A stretch of DNA of 64,000 nt from Ruminococcus albus AD2013 (GCF_000526775.1 NZ_JAGS01000005.1:186001-250000); one strand, 5' to 3'. Numbered from the stretch's first letter, positions 1-10,285 are shown. Numbers and translations: made by a program. The notes: generated by a model from the sequence alone, not told the origin.

Positions 1-2705
1 TTAATGAGATCATCATACCAAGTGCGAATTACATTATTGTCAAACATATACTGGATGGCTCTTAACTTGTTTGAAGGATTATATACACTGGTATCCGGAA
101 AATATTGAAAATTACAATTTACTTTATTTAGTATTTGAAGTTTTCCAGATTTTTGAAGCTCATTGAAATCTGGTAAGAGTGTAGGAGCTTTATCGTAAAG
201 AAGAGTTGAAACATTTGAATAAGGATACTTATCGACTATATTTTTAGCAAAATAAGGAATGATTGAACTATCTTCAATATTCAAGTATAAATGTGTAAAA
301 GGCGTAATATCAACTATGCTTCCGTGAATGTAGCCACTTCCTCCGAACCTTTGGACTTCTTCAGATATAGCACTTAAATTATCATGTATAGGTTTAAGAA
401 ATTGCTTCATTTTTTGATAGTATTCATCTATGTGAATATAATAATACCTTGGATCATTATGCGACAATGGGCGAATTTTACCTCCTTCCAAGAGGGATAT
501 TCTATCAAAATTATCTCTGAGTAGGAACATATACAATTTGTTCTTTTTTAACATAAGGATATCGTCACTTGACTTGAAACTGGAAATATATATTCCTTTT
601 GTTAGGTTAAAATACAGATAACTATCTCTTGATATCTTATATATGCCGTCCAGATAATGCAAAAATGGATCATATCCATACCATTTAGCAGTAGTAAATG
701 CTTTTAATTTGAATTCTTTTGGAGAATAACCAATCTGATTATCATGAAGCACAAAAGCACCATTCGATTGTCTAATTATACCGTTTCTATGAGTATGACC
801 ACTAACGTAAATCCAGTTTTCGTTTAGTGGTTGATCAGTCCAATTATCATAAGGGCAGTGAGTCAATACTATGATCCGCCTGTCGCCTACACATCTGCTT
901 AGTTTATTGTAGACAGTTGCAAATCTTTCGGTTTGAATCATGTCTTTTTCAACAGTTTGCAGAGTATGTCTGTACAGTCCATTATTTGCATTATATAATG
1001 GGCATAATCCGGAAAAGCCAGTTCCCCCAAGGATTATAAAACCCGTTCCTAATTTATGCTTGATTTCTTCTTCAGACATTTTTAATATTGTATTTTCGTC
1101 TATTAATCCTCCCGGAAAAGTAAAAATTGAATTTTGGAGCATTTTTATCCCAAATTTATCAAATATAGTTCTATTATATTGTGCAGAGATATAGTCAACA
1201 GATGGAGGTACAAGAACTTCATCAGGATTATAATGACCATACCAAAGCTCGTGATTCCCTAAAACAGACACTATTTCGTACGCATCCCATTTTTCCGAAA
1301 GATACTCGTAAAAATGATACAAAACAGGAAAGGAATGTGCAACATCACCACCGATAAGTAGAAAACTGTCAACCGCAGGTTTGATTCCATCGATCATTTC
1401 GTCAACTTTTTGCTCAACATATTCATATAGCTTTGATAGTTTTACGTCTTTTTCATCTGGAAATGTATTATGAAATTGATGTTCAAGATGGAGATCTGAT
1501 ATATAGTATATTGTTCTTTGATTATTTCTATCATCTGAAAAATCATATATTTGAGGAATTGATGATGAGACAGGCTCTACTTCATAAATTGAATCAGGTA
1601 GATCACATTCTGAAGCATCAAGTTTTATAATTGTATTGTATACAACTTTTCGCTTTTTTTGAATATAATCAACTGTTGCACTGGGTAGAAATTGTTCCAA
1701 GATATTTTTCTGCTCATTTACTTCGATAATTTGCTTAAGAACATCCTCATTTATCACGGCTAACATATAATTGATAAATGCTTTATCCGATATGATTTTC
1801 TGAGGAATGTTTTTTAATAGTTTTGTTATTAGCAATTTCTCATCTAAATAACCGTTTTTAATTCTAAAATTTGCTATATAGTCTATTACCTCTTTACACA
1901 TATCTATAGTCAAATACCTATGAGGAATATCCTTAAACATTTTGATGTCACTGTTGAATGCATTAATGCATCTTTTTTTATTCTTAAATTTATCTGGTAT
2001 ATAGTCAAAAGCCATGAATGTATTATCAAGTGCTTTGTCCACAATAACCGTATCAATATAGTTTTCAGGCACATATTTTATTGCGATTCCGTTCTTTGAT
2101 ATTGCAACATCACAGATTTCCTTTGTTCGATACTGCTTTGGAATATTTTTTAAACTAAGTGGTTGAGCATTTACTGATGCATATACAATATCTTTATCTA
2201 TAATATTGTCCGGAATAAACTTTATTGGATAGACTCCTTTTTCTTTTTTTCTTATGTTTCTTTCCATTTCAGGAGAAACATAAGGAAAGAAAAATCTTGC
2301 AGCCGAGCCTATTGGTTCAGAACTAACTGCCTGTAAAGCAAGTTCTTTGTCTATATAATCAACTGGAACAAATTCAATTGCCAATCCATCACTCGCAACA
2401 GCAGCAAGACAAAGGTTTCGGTCTTTAAGTTCTTTAGGGACATACTGCAAAGCCATTCCTTCTGATTTTACAGCTTTTAAACAGATTTCGTATGTTTTAA
2501 GTCTTTTAGAGGCATACTGCAACGAAAATGGATTTTCACTAATTGCCGCTTCGACCATCTGTGATGATTGCTCTTTTTTATATGTATTTTTAAGTAGTTG
2601 CATTGCACCAGTTGATTTGAATCCGACTGGAATATCAATACTTTTGCTGATATCTGTTATAGTTAAGTTATTTGTTAATTTCAATTCATTATCGTTCAAT
2701 ATCAT
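1..2705 (-). CDS. Metallophosphoesterase with N-terminal DUF4116-like repeats (3' end cut by window edge)
   Basis: The frame is open from an ATG at 2705 (preceded by AAAGGTGG) to the window edge, about 901 residues without a stop, so the true C-terminus lies outside. The first ~350 residues are repeats of about 25-50 residues built on patterns such as 'LQYVPKELKDRNLCLAAV' and 'IKYVPENYIDTVIVDKAL', which resemble DUF4116-type helical repeats. A calcineurin-like phosphoesterase domain follows with its metal-binding motifs in order: ISDLHLEH (D-x-H), GGDVAHSF, LGNHELWYGHY (GNHE), LTHCP and SGHTHRN (GHTH). It is therefore probably an active metal-dependent phosphodiesterase or phosphatase. The substrate is unknown; the repeats suggest protein or peptide binding. 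There is no signal peptide, so it is probably cytoplasmic. Divergent from the neighbouring riboswitch-controlled gene. Confidence 0.8.
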   Translation of the reverse strand, partial: MILNDNELKLTNNLTITDISKSIDIPVGFKSTGAMQLLKNTYKKEQSSQMVEAAISENPFSLQYASKRLKTYEICLKAVKSEGMALQYVPKELKDRNLCLAAVASDGLAIEFVPVDYIDKELALQAVSSEPIGSAARFFFPYVSPEMERNIRKKEKGVYPIKFIPDNIIDKDIVYASVNAQPLSLKNIPKQYRTKEICDVAISKNGIAIKYVPENYIDTVIVDKALDNTFMAFDYIPDKFKNKKRCINAFNSDIKMFKDIPHRYLTIDMCKEVIDYIANFRIKNGYLDEKLLITKLLKNIPQKIISDKAFINYMLAVINEDVLKQIIEVNEQKNILEQFLPSATVDYIQKKRKVVYNTIIKLDASECDLPDSIYEVEPVSSSIPQIYDFSDDRNNQRTIYYISDLHLEHQFHNTFPDEKDVKLSKLYEYVEQKVDEMIDGIKPAVDSFLLIGGDVAHSFPVLYHFYEYLSEKWDAYEIVSVLGNHELWYGHYNPDEVLVPPSVDYISAQYNRTIFDKFGIKMLQNSIFTFPGGLIDENTILKMSEEEIKHKLGTGFIILGGTGFSGLCPLYNANNGLYRHTLQTVEKDMIQTERFATVYNKLSRCVGDRRIIVLTHCPYDNWTDQPLNENWIYVSGHTHRNGIIRQSNGAFVLHDNQIGYSPKEFKLKAFTTAKWYGYDPFLHYLDGIYKISRDSYLYFNLTKGIYISSFKSSDDILMLKKNKLYMFLLRDNFDRISLLEGGKIRPLSHNDPRYYYIHIDEYYQKMKQFLKPIHDNLSAISEEVQRFGGSGYIHGSIVDITPFTHLYLNIEDSSIIPYFAKNIVDKYPYSNVSTLLYDKAPTLLPDFNELQKSGKLQILNKVNCNFQYFPDTSVYNPSNKLRAIQYMFDNNVIRTWYDDLI

Positions 2706-3075
2706 TACCACCTTTATTTCAGATTACATTTGTCCATAATACTGATTAAGACAATATGCAGCTGCCCAAAATCAAAAATTTACAATCCCGACATCTTAAT
2801 ACACTTATAAGTGTTGCTTATGTTTTTATATTATACTTTGATTATAATCGATTTTCCACTTTTTTTCAATATTAATCCTTAACAGAACTAAAGTTATAAT
2901 ATTATCTAAAACACCAAAAGCCTATCAGATTTTATGGCAAAGGATAAGCGTTTTTTATTGTATGTTGATTACATATAAATAAGAGTATACCTTGATCGTT
3001 TAGATAAATTGATTGCTGTTTTGTTGTGCAAATAGTAGAAATTATCGGCTAATATTATTGACGATAATTAAAATG

Positions 3076-3104
3076 TTGACAAATCCACTATAAAAAGGTA
3101 TAAT
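3076..3104 (+). promoter_or_regulatory. Sigma-A-type promoter for the riboswitch leader
   Basis: TTGACA at 3076-3081, a 17-bp spacer and TATAAT at 3099-3104. It lies immediately upstream of the c-di-GMP riboswitch, so transcription would start near 3111. Confidence 0.85.
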
Positions 3105-3115
3105 AAATTAAATAG

Positions 3116-3192
3116 TATAAAGGCAAAACTACTGAAAAGTAGTGACGCAAAGCCAAGGGTCTAAGCCGATGGGTATGACAGCCGGTTGCCGA
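3116..3192 (+). ncRNA. Cyclic di-GMP-I (GEMM) riboswitch
   Basis: The leader contains the ordered conserved blocks of the GEMM-I aptamer: AAGGCAAA, a CTACTGAAAAGTAG hairpin with GAAA tetraloop, GACGCAAAGCC, GGGTCTAAGCC, ATGACAGCCGGTTGCC. The GAAA loop and the downstream tetraloop-receptor-like segment are what this aptamer family uses to dock its two helices around c-di-GMP. The aptamer is followed by a terminator hairpin before the start codon, so it is likely a transcription-attenuating switch for the large secreted dockerin/subtilisin protein. The direction of the response (on or off) cannot be decided by eye. Confidence 0.9.
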
Positions 3193-3226
3193 GAACTTAA
3201 CGTTCTTGTAGATAAGTAGGTTATGG

Positions 3227-3253
3227 GCAATGCGTTTTTCGCATTGCTTTTTT
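3227..3253 (+). terminator. Riboswitch expression-platform terminator
   Basis: GCAATGCG, a five-T loop, CGCATTGC, then a run of six T. It sits between the c-di-GMP-I aptamer and the start codon at 3288. A short competing hairpin (GAAC-TTAAC-GTTC, about 3193-3205) lies between aptamer and terminator. Confidence 0.85.
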
Positions 3254-3287
3254 GTTTTGTGAAATATAATTGAGAAAGGGTGGTTTT

Positions 3288-6200
3288 ATGAAGAACAAAC
3301 TAGCTTTGAAAGTATTGAGTGCTGTAACTTCGTTTGCATTAGTTTTTAGTACTAGTGGCGCATTGCCAAATAAAATACTTGAAAAGGATAATGCTATTCA
3401 GGCAAGCGCGGCATCCATAGATAATATAACATTGTCTGGTTATTGCTGGCATGATATATATTATCTTATGAAAAATGAGTCCGCCAAAGATGATAAGTAT
3501 GGATTCTTAGAAGGAAATAGCAATTATAGTGATGAGGGCTTTAGTAATGCAAAAGTCAAATTGGTCAATAAAAAAACAAATTCTGTAATAAATACATATA
3601 CCGATGAAAATGGATACTATAAATTTGAAAACGTTTCTGCATCAAACTTAGCTAACTATTCTATTGAATTGGAATATAATGGTCTTAACTACACTACATC
3701 ACCAACAAATTATGATTTCAATTCAGCATCATTTAATAGCACATCAAAAGCTGATGAAGATATTAATAGAAGAAACGTAATCAATAGAATGGGTTTGAAT
3801 ATTACATCTGGTAAACTGTCGGATGATAATTATACTATATCTGCATCAATATCTGGTGATTTCATTTCCAATTATTACAAGCAGTTAAGTAATAATGAAA
3901 AAACTAACGTAAATAACATTGATTATTTGAATATAGGTCTATATGACCGTGCAAGGCCTAACTTATCGCTTTATAATGTTATATATGCTGTTGAATTAAT
4001 AGATGATGGAGATAAGTATGTTTTTAACTATAATCAAAAATTAAGTAATGGAGATGATGAAAGTTTACCATATAGCGTAGATTTTGATAATGACTATAGA
4101 GATCCTATTACTAAACGTGAAGTAATAAAATTAACAAATGATAATTCATCCGAAATTAATGTCATTTATCGAATTCGTTGTGGAAATTATAGTAGTTCTT
4201 TATATAGTAAAATTAATTCATTGAATTTATTCTATCCTAATAATTTAGAATTAGAAGGATTATATTTCGCATCAGAGGATTCATCTGAAAATATAGGTGA
4301 TAAAATAGAATATCATAGTGATAATATCAATAATCCTCTAATTGAACTTTTAAATGGTTATATATGTAAAAAAGTGGTTTTTGATGATCCCATTTGTCTT
4401 GGATATCGTACTCAACTTTCGGTTGGGCAATTTAAAAACATTTATGTAAAGTATAGAGTTAAATCAGCATTGGAAGATATATTAGGACAAGACCTCGGAA
4501 TAAAAGTGTATAGTGAAATAGGAAGTTATTCAGTATATTCAGATAATAATTTCGCTGTTCCATACTTAGGCTATGATTATGACTCTACACCTAATAACTT
4601 TATTGACGGGATAAATACAGAGGACGACGATGATGGTGCAGGCGGTTTTAAAGTGTTATTAAGAACAGAATTACATGATAACGGAGAGCCGGATAACCAC
4701 AAATATTCGCCAATAATAAAAAAAGAGCCTACTTGTACAGAAGCGGGAATAAGAAAATATAAATGCAAATGCGGTGACAGTTATACCGAAGAAATCCCAA
4801 AGCTCGGTCATGACTTAACTACAAAAGTAGTCGAACCCACCTATACTGAAAGAGGCTATACTCTCCATTCATGTACACGATGTGACTATTCTTACAAAGA
4901 TAACTATACAGATGTTCTTGGTAGTAATATATCCGGTGATATCCTTTATGATGAAGAGTATGGTAGATGGTACGTAATAGATGACAAAGGAAATAAAATG
5001 CCATTAACCTGTAATTATGATCCTGACATCGATGCTTGGTATGCCCCAAACGGAAAGAAAGTCAATGTTTTGTATTGCGATGATGTTAATTATCCGAATC
5101 ACGAATTTCCAGATAGAGTAGCCTACATTGTATTACCTAATGGAGAAGCAATGCTACTAAAGAATTACGGTTATTATAATACGATCTATGAAACAATTGA
5201 TGGTTATAAAGTGTCTGCAATAGGTAATAATTTTGATGTGCCATGGGCAAACGATGGTAATTATGGACTCATTGATCCTAACAATGAAAATTCAGGCAGA
5301 AAAATAACAATACCAGATTATGTTACATATTGTGGACCATCAAGTATGGCTACATGGGGACTGGATGAACTCCAATTATCTAATAACTTGCTCTGTATCG
5401 AGAATTCAGCTTTTATGGTCTATGATGGGACATTAATGAACAATACCACGCTTAATGATCTTAAGTTAAATGATGGATTAAAGTATATCGGAGATAAAGC
5501 ATTCTTTGGATATGGTGCATTAACTTCTGTTAGAATTCCCTCTTCAGTAGCTCATATCGGTGATTATGCTTTTGGTTATTGTACAGATATAGAAAAGCTG
5601 CAGGAGGACATGGAAACCCATATAGATGACGAAAGTTTTGACTGGAGATCTTCCAAAAAGTATTACAAGAAAATTGAAGATTTCACAATATATGGTTATA
5701 AAGGAACTGAAGCAGAAAACTATGCCAACAAGAACGATTTTAAATTTATAGCACTAGATAAAGAGGTAAGCAATCCCAAAACCTATATCAGAGGAGATGT
5801 CAATTCAGACAAAAAGCTCAACGTTACTGATATAACTAAGATTGCAGCACATATCAAAGGTAAAAAGCTTCTTGATGATAATGCTAAAATAATTGCCGAT
5901 GTTAATAATGATGGAAAGATCAATGTTACCGACATAACCAAAATCGCTGCACATATTAAAGGTAAAAAGCTGTTAGATCTTTCTGAGATACCTTTTTCAG
6001 ATGAAGAAGATATTGGTGAAATATTCTTTTCACCTGTTGATTCTGATCATATAGCGACAGCAAATGATGGAGTATCGATGTATGCCGATAATGAGATCCT
6101 TGTAGTTGCCGCTGATGGTGTGACAAAGAATCAGATTGAAAATCTTGCCAAGCAATATGATGCTGAGATTGTTGGTTACATCGAAAAGACTGGTGATTAT

Positions 6201-8504
6201 CAGTGGAAGCTGAACAGCGGAGATCCAAACGTTGTTGTTGTTGAGCTTAGAAATAATGATTTGTTAGTTGAGGTTGAATTGAACTATATTTCTGAAGTCG
6301 AAACAGAAAATTATAATGTGGGTAATCGTTGGAATTCAGATCCGCATGGAGGAACAGAACTAAACCAAAATAATGCTGAATGGTGGGGCATTAATAGAAT
6401 TAAAGCTCCTGCTGCATGGAGAATAATGGAAGAAAATAACCCAGTTCCCGTTAAGGTTGGCTTGATTGATGGCGGTTTTAATGAAAAACATAACGATTTG
6501 GATTTCGCTGAAAATGGTATTTTCTATCAGAATGGTAAAAATGGTACACAATTGTTTTCTGAATGGAGAAATCAAACTGTAACAAAAGATGGTATACAAT
6601 ATGATAAGACATTTTATTATACTTATCACGGTTCTCATGTTGCTGGTACTATGGCTGCTAATGGTCAAAACGAAAATGGAATAATCGGAGTTTATCCATA
6701 TGGTAACGATAGGCTGTATGGTGTTTCAATTCATGGGGCAGAGGGTAATTTTTCATCTGATAATTCACCTACAAAGGTAAACGATAAGGCATCTTCGATG
6801 CAGTATAAAGTCGCATTATCAGAACTTATTGTACGAAATGTCAAAGTGATTAATTATAGTTACGGATGGCATGCAATCAAACGATATAAGAACGATGGTT
6901 CTCTCTGTCCTCAAATTGAAAGTCGTGATAAATCTATTGCTATAACTACAGATTTTTTAAACAGATTGTTAAAATGCGGATATGATTTTGTTATTGTTTG
7001 TGCAGCTGGTAATGACTCAAATAATAATCAAACGTTAAGAAATAATGTAGATCATTTAGAAAGTGAATATTCTTCCGTATTTGCCGGAATAACTGACCCC
7101 GAAATCAAAGCAAGGATTATTGTTGTTGGATCGATAGATAATAATAACCGAATATCAGATTTCTCAGATGCAGGAGAACGTGTGGATATATTTGCACCGG
7201 GACGTGATATTTGGTCTACATGGTCAGAATATGACAGAAACGGAAACATAATAACAAACCAATATAATGAAATTGACGGAACTTCTATGGCAAGTCCACA
7301 TATTGCTGGCGTTGCCGCTAATGTGTGGTCAATGAATAATAGTCTCACTGGAAAACAAGTAAAAACTATAGTATGTAATTCAGCTTTAAAAGATGAAAAT
7401 GGTCATATACTTGAAGCATATACAAGTCCTAATCATTACATAAAGTGGATATGTGATTGCGAAGAAGCTGTTAGGGTTGCGATTAATTCAAGTAATGGTG
7501 TTATTGAATTTGATAATGGTAAATCCAATGGTATCATTGAAGGCTGGGTATATAATAATCCAAGTGGAACAAGTGAACATAATAGCGACTGGTCCGGTAT
7601 TCCTAATATTAAGATACAGGTCTTTGAAGACACTGATGGCACAGGATTCTGGCGACCAATTGATGCGGCTCAAACTACTACGGATTCAGATGGGCATTTT
7701 GAAATCATTATACCTGATGGAACTTATAAAGTGACAGCATCTGATGATGATTATGGTTCACAATCAATCTATAACGTAGATGTATATAGAAATCAGGTTA
7801 CATATGCTGAATGGATTGTTTTTAATAAAAAATTCAGTGGAACAGTAGCGCAGATACCCGGTAAAGATCCAATAAAAACACTTAACAGCAATTCTGAATG
7901 GGCATGGAAAGAATACGATCATCCAAATTATGATACTTCTTCAGGATATGATAAACACATCATAATTGATGGTGATAATATCAAGATGGATGGATATCTA
8001 GAAGCCGGATTCAAGGACTTTCTCTTTGTTGATGACAAGAATTCAACTAGGAAAGCATTTGAACTTGATTTTCAGAGAGATCAGACAAGCCAATACGATA
8101 GTGAATATGATTGGCATAGTATGTATGGCGGTGGTTTCCTGTTTAACACGTCTATAAATGAAGAGAAGAATACCATAAGCGGTTACTATATCCTTATCAC
8201 ACAATATGGACTTGAATTGTTTGAAATCAATGATATAGCACTTGACACTTTCAGAAACACTGAATATACAGGCAAATTATTAGAAACATTTAGTTTTGAT
8301 AACAGATTTGAAAAGCATCATATAAGGATAGATGTTTCTGAAAATAGTGTTTCATTGTACGATGGTGAGAAACTTGTAATTGACAATTATAAATTAAACC
8401 AAAGACACGGAAACGGTTTTGGCCCCATAACAAGCCATCTATCTCATGGTTGTGAGCAACGATCGTACTTTACTTTCTCTAATATTACAATGCAGACCAT
8501 GTAG
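3288..8504 (+). CDS. Giant secreted protein: SdrD-B-like, LRR_5, internal type I dockerin, subtilisin-like protease
   Basis: The ATG at 3288 is chosen over the upstream TTG at 3270 because AAAGGGTGG precedes it; the product is ~1738 residues. After a signal peptide come an SdrD-B/Cna-B-like domain (about residues 45-110), a Cys-rich segment with two repeated Cys-x-Cys/Cys-x-x-Cys units (~480-540), a short BspA-type LRR_5 stretch (~700-780), and a two-repeat type I dockerin (~835-900; D-x-N-x-D calcium loops, 'VTDITKIAAHIKGKKLLD' twice). A propeptide-like segment then leads into an S8 peptidase domain with Asp in VGLIDGGF (~1060), His in YHGSHVAGT (~1114) and Ser in DGTSMASPH (~1333). The C-terminus has a carboxypeptidase-regulatory-like beta domain and a LamG/concanavalin-like domain. 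The dockerin would attach it to a cohesin-bearing scaffold. An internal rather than terminal dockerin is unusual. Expression is under a c-di-GMP switch. Confidence 0.85.
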   Translation: MKNKLALKVLSAVTSFALVFSTSGALPNKILEKDNAIQASAASIDNITLSGYCWHDIYYLMKNESAKDDKYGFLEGNSNYSDEGFSNAKVKLVNKKTNSVINTYTDENGYYKFENVSASNLANYSIELEYNGLNYTTSPTNYDFNSASFNSTSKADEDINRRNVINRMGLNITSGKLSDDNYTISASISGDFISNYYKQLSNNEKTNVNNIDYLNIGLYDRARPNLSLYNVIYAVELIDDGDKYVFNYNQKLSNGDDESLPYSVDFDNDYRDPITKREVIKLTNDNSSEINVIYRIRCGNYSSSLYSKINSLNLFYPNNLELEGLYFASEDSSENIGDKIEYHSDNINNPLIELLNGYICKKVVFDDPICLGYRTQLSVGQFKNIYVKYRVKSALEDILGQDLGIKVYSEIGSYSVYSDNNFAVPYLGYDYDSTPNNFIDGINTEDDDDGAGGFKVLLRTELHDNGEPDNHKYSPIIKKEPTCTEAGIRKYKCKCGDSYTEEIPKLGHDLTTKVVEPTYTERGYTLHSCTRCDYSYKDNYTDVLGSNISGDILYDEEYGRWYVIDDKGNKMPLTCNYDPDIDAWYAPNGKKVNVLYCDDVNYPNHEFPDRVAYIVLPNGEAMLLKNYGYYNTIYETIDGYKVSAIGNNFDVPWANDGNYGLIDPNNENSGRKITIPDYVTYCGPSSMATWGLDELQLSNNLLCIENSAFMVYDGTLMNNTTLNDLKLNDGLKYIGDKAFFGYGALTSVRIPSSVAHIGDYAFGYCTDIEKLQEDMETHIDDESFDWRSSKKYYKKIEDFTIYGYKGTEAENYANKNDFKFIALDKEVSNPKTYIRGDVNSDKKLNVTDITKIAAHIKGKKLLDDNAKIIADVNNDGKINVTDITKIAAHIKGKKLLDLSEIPFSDEEDIGEIFFSPVDSDHIATANDGVSMYADNEILVVAADGVTKNQIENLAKQYDAEIVGYIEKTGDYQWKLNSGDPNVVVVELRNNDLLVEVELNYISEVETENYNVGNRWNSDPHGGTELNQNNAEWWGINRIKAPAAWRIMEENNPVPVKVGLIDGGFNEKHNDLDFAENGIFYQNGKNGTQLFSEWRNQTVTKDGIQYDKTFYYTYHGSHVAGTMAANGQNENGIIGVYPYGNDRLYGVSIHGAEGNFSSDNSPTKVNDKASSMQYKVALSELIVRNVKVINYSYGWHAIKRYKNDGSLCPQIESRDKSIAITTDFLNRLLKCGYDFVIVCAAGNDSNNNQTLRNNVDHLESEYSSVFAGITDPEIKARIIVVGSIDNNNRISDFSDAGERVDIFAPGRDIWSTWSEYDRNGNIITNQYNEIDGTSMASPHIAGVAANVWSMNNSLTGKQVKTIVCNSALKDENGHILEAYTSPNHYIKWICDCEEAVRVAINSSNGVIEFDNGKSNGIIEGWVYNNPSGTSEHNSDWSGIPNIKIQVFEDTDGTGFWRPIDAAQTTTDSDGHFEIIIPDGTYKVTASDDDYGSQSIYNVDVYRNQVTYAEWIVFNKKFSGTVAQIPGKDPIKTLNSNSEWAWKEYDHPNYDTSSGYDKHIIIDGDNIKMDGYLEAGFKDFLFVDDKNSTRKAFELDFQRDQTSQYDSEYDWHSMYGGGFLFNTSINEEKNTISGYYILITQYGLELFEINDIALDTFRNTEYTGKLLETFSFDNRFEKHHIRIDVSENSVSLYDGEKLVIDNYKLNQRHGNGFGPITSHLSHGCEQRSYFTFSNITMQTM

Positions 8505-8538
8505 AAAAATAGATGTTAAATTTCTTTAACCGAAATAA

Positions 8539-8580
8539 AGCCCCTGCTTGGAATCAAAATCCAGCAGGGGCTGATTTTTA
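8539..8580 (+). terminator. Intrinsic terminator after the dockerin/subtilisin gene
   Basis: AGCCCCTGCT and AGCAGGGGCT form a 10-bp stem around a 14-nt loop, followed by GATTTTTA. It lies between two convergent genes; the minus-strand side is followed by a short T-rich stretch and may serve both. Confidence 0.8.
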
Positions 8581-8609
8581 GTTTGAGGTATATTTTACTT
8601 TTATGCTCA

Positions 8610-10229
8610 TCACTTTATGATAATAGTAACAGCATTTTTGATAGCATTTTCAGTACCCCACTTGCCGTTCACTCTTGCAGCGATAGCGACTTTATAGGTT
8701 TTGCCCGGGGTGAGATTCTTGGGCGAAGTGTAAACTGTGCCGGTTATATTCTGTGTCTGAACTCTCCACTTGCCTGCTAGATAAACAGCAATTCCGTACC
8801 TGTCAGCACCTTCGACTTTGTCCCATGTGAATCTTACCTGGTGATACTGTTCGCTGTATTCTACCTTGATGTTGGTGGGATATGTGATCTTTGTTTCTTC
8901 TTCGATAGGTAAGCGCTTGTAGGTGTTCTTTCCTACGTTTTCGATTACAGCATATTCACCGTCACCGCTGACAACAGTTGAAGTGTCTTTTGCGTTTACC
9001 CAGCCTTTACCATTTGTAAGAAGACCATTTTGGGCTATGTTTGTGAAATTTTCACCGATTGTAATAGATTTCAAACTGTAACATTTATTAAATAAGTTGC
9101 CTAAAAAACTCTCATTTCTTGTATCAAAATTACTCAGATCCAAAGTTGTCAGAGCTGAACAGTTCGAGAACATCAAATAATAACTTGAAACGTTGCTTGT
9201 GACAAAGCTGCTTAGGTCAAGAGTTGTAAGATTGCGACAATCATAGAACATAGAAAACATAGTTGTGACATTGCTTGTATCAAAACTGCTTACATCAATC
9301 GAGATCAGACCAGAACAACCTTCGAACATACAGGTCATATCTATAACTTTGCATGTATCAAAGTTGCTCAGATCGAGAGTAGTCAGTTTGGTACAATCTC
9401 TGAACATTCCTCTCATATTTGTAACGTTGCTTGTATCAAAACTGCTTATATCCAGTGAGTGCAAGCTTGAACAACCGTCGAACATAATACCCATATCTGT
9501 AACTTTGCTTGTATCAAAACTACTAAGATCAATTGTAGTTAGGCTGTTACAGCCGTAGAACATACCATTTGTAATTGTAACATTGCTTGTATCAAAGCTG
9601 CTCAGGTCAAGATTTGTCAGGTTGCTACAATCTTTGAACATATAGAACATAGATGTTACGTTGCTTGTGTCGAATTTGCTCACATCAAGAGTTGTTAAGC
9701 CTGAACAACCATCGAACATACCATCCATATCTGTAACTTTACTTGTATCAAAACTGCTAACATCAAGAGTAGTCAAGCTTGAGCAATCACTGAACATACT
9801 GTCCATATCTGTAACTTTGCTTGTATCAAATCCACTTATTTCGAGTGTGGTCAGTTCAGGAAGATTACCAAACATACATTGCATAGTTTTAACATTGCTT
9901 GTGTTTACATTTTTTAGGTCAATTGAAGTACAATAATAAAAGCCTGTAAAAAAAGCGCTACAGTCTTCAGGTAATATCGTACCTTCATAGGCTGTAATGG
10001 ATTTTACTTTACGTCTGTAACTAAATTTAAGATCGTTTAACTCCGTATCGTCTATTAAACCAAAAAGCGTAAGCTTACCTGTTTCTGTGTCGAAGGAATA
10101 GCAACGACCTTCGATGATTTCAGCTGCCTGCGCGGTTATACTTTGTGTTATAACAGGCGCACCGTAGCTGACAACACCAGCAGTCATGCATAGTGACATC
10201 AATACTGCTAATACTTTTTTCATCTTCAT
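8610..10229 (-). CDS. BspA/DUF285-type leucine-rich repeat secreted protein with Fn3-like C-terminus
   Basis: The 539-residue product starts with a signal peptide (MKMKKVLAVLMSLCMTAG) at an ATG with AGGAGGG seven bases upstream. Residues ~100-400 are about eleven 25/26-residue repeats of the form MF-x2-C-x2-LTTLDLSSFDTSNVT-x-M, the DUF285 type of BspA leucine-rich repeat. The last ~90 residues are an Fn3-like module (YPTNIKVEYSEQYHQVRFTW...) that is almost identical in all the LRR proteins of this window. No LPXTG motif, dockerin or terminal membrane anchor is visible, so cell attachment would have to come from the Fn3-like module or be absent. BspA-family proteins are known as adhesins; the ligand here is unknown. 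Confidence 0.88.
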   Translation of the reverse strand: MKMKKVLAVLMSLCMTAGVVSYGAPVITQSITAQAAEIIEGRCYSFDTETGKLTLFGLIDDTELNDLKFSYRRKVKSITAYEGTILPEDCSAFFTGFYYCTSIDLKNVNTSNVKTMQCMFGNLPELTTLEISGFDTSKVTDMDSMFSDCSSLTTLDVSSFDTSKVTDMDGMFDGCSGLTTLDVSKFDTSNVTSMFYMFKDCSNLTNLDLSSFDTSNVTITNGMFYGCNSLTTIDLSSFDTSKVTDMGIMFDGCSSLHSLDISSFDTSNVTNMRGMFRDCTKLTTLDLSNFDTCKVIDMTCMFEGCSGLISIDVSSFDTSNVTTMFSMFYDCRNLTTLDLSSFVTSNVSSYYLMFSNCSALTTLDLSNFDTRNESFLGNLFNKCYSLKSITIGENFTNIAQNGLLTNGKGWVNAKDTSTVVSGDGEYAVIENVGKNTYKRLPIEEETKITYPTNIKVEYSEQYHQVRFTWDKVEGADRYGIAVYLAGKWRVQTQNITGTVYTSPKNLTPGKTYKVAIAARVNGKWGTENAIKNAVTIIIK

Positions 10230-10285
10230 AAATATGCCCTCCTAAATTAAATCGGGTTAAATACATTAATATATTTAACATATAA

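Noticed and set aside
9265..9936. Plus-strand open frames rich in 'VTLLVSKLLTS' repeats
   Set aside because: They are antisense readings of the DUF285 repeats of the gene at 8610-10229; the same shadows occur opposite the other LRR genes.
8610..9950. Regular ~78-bp direct repeats resembling a CRISPR array
   Set aside because: The repeats are in frame, encode DUF285 leucine-rich units and are not separated by unique spacers.
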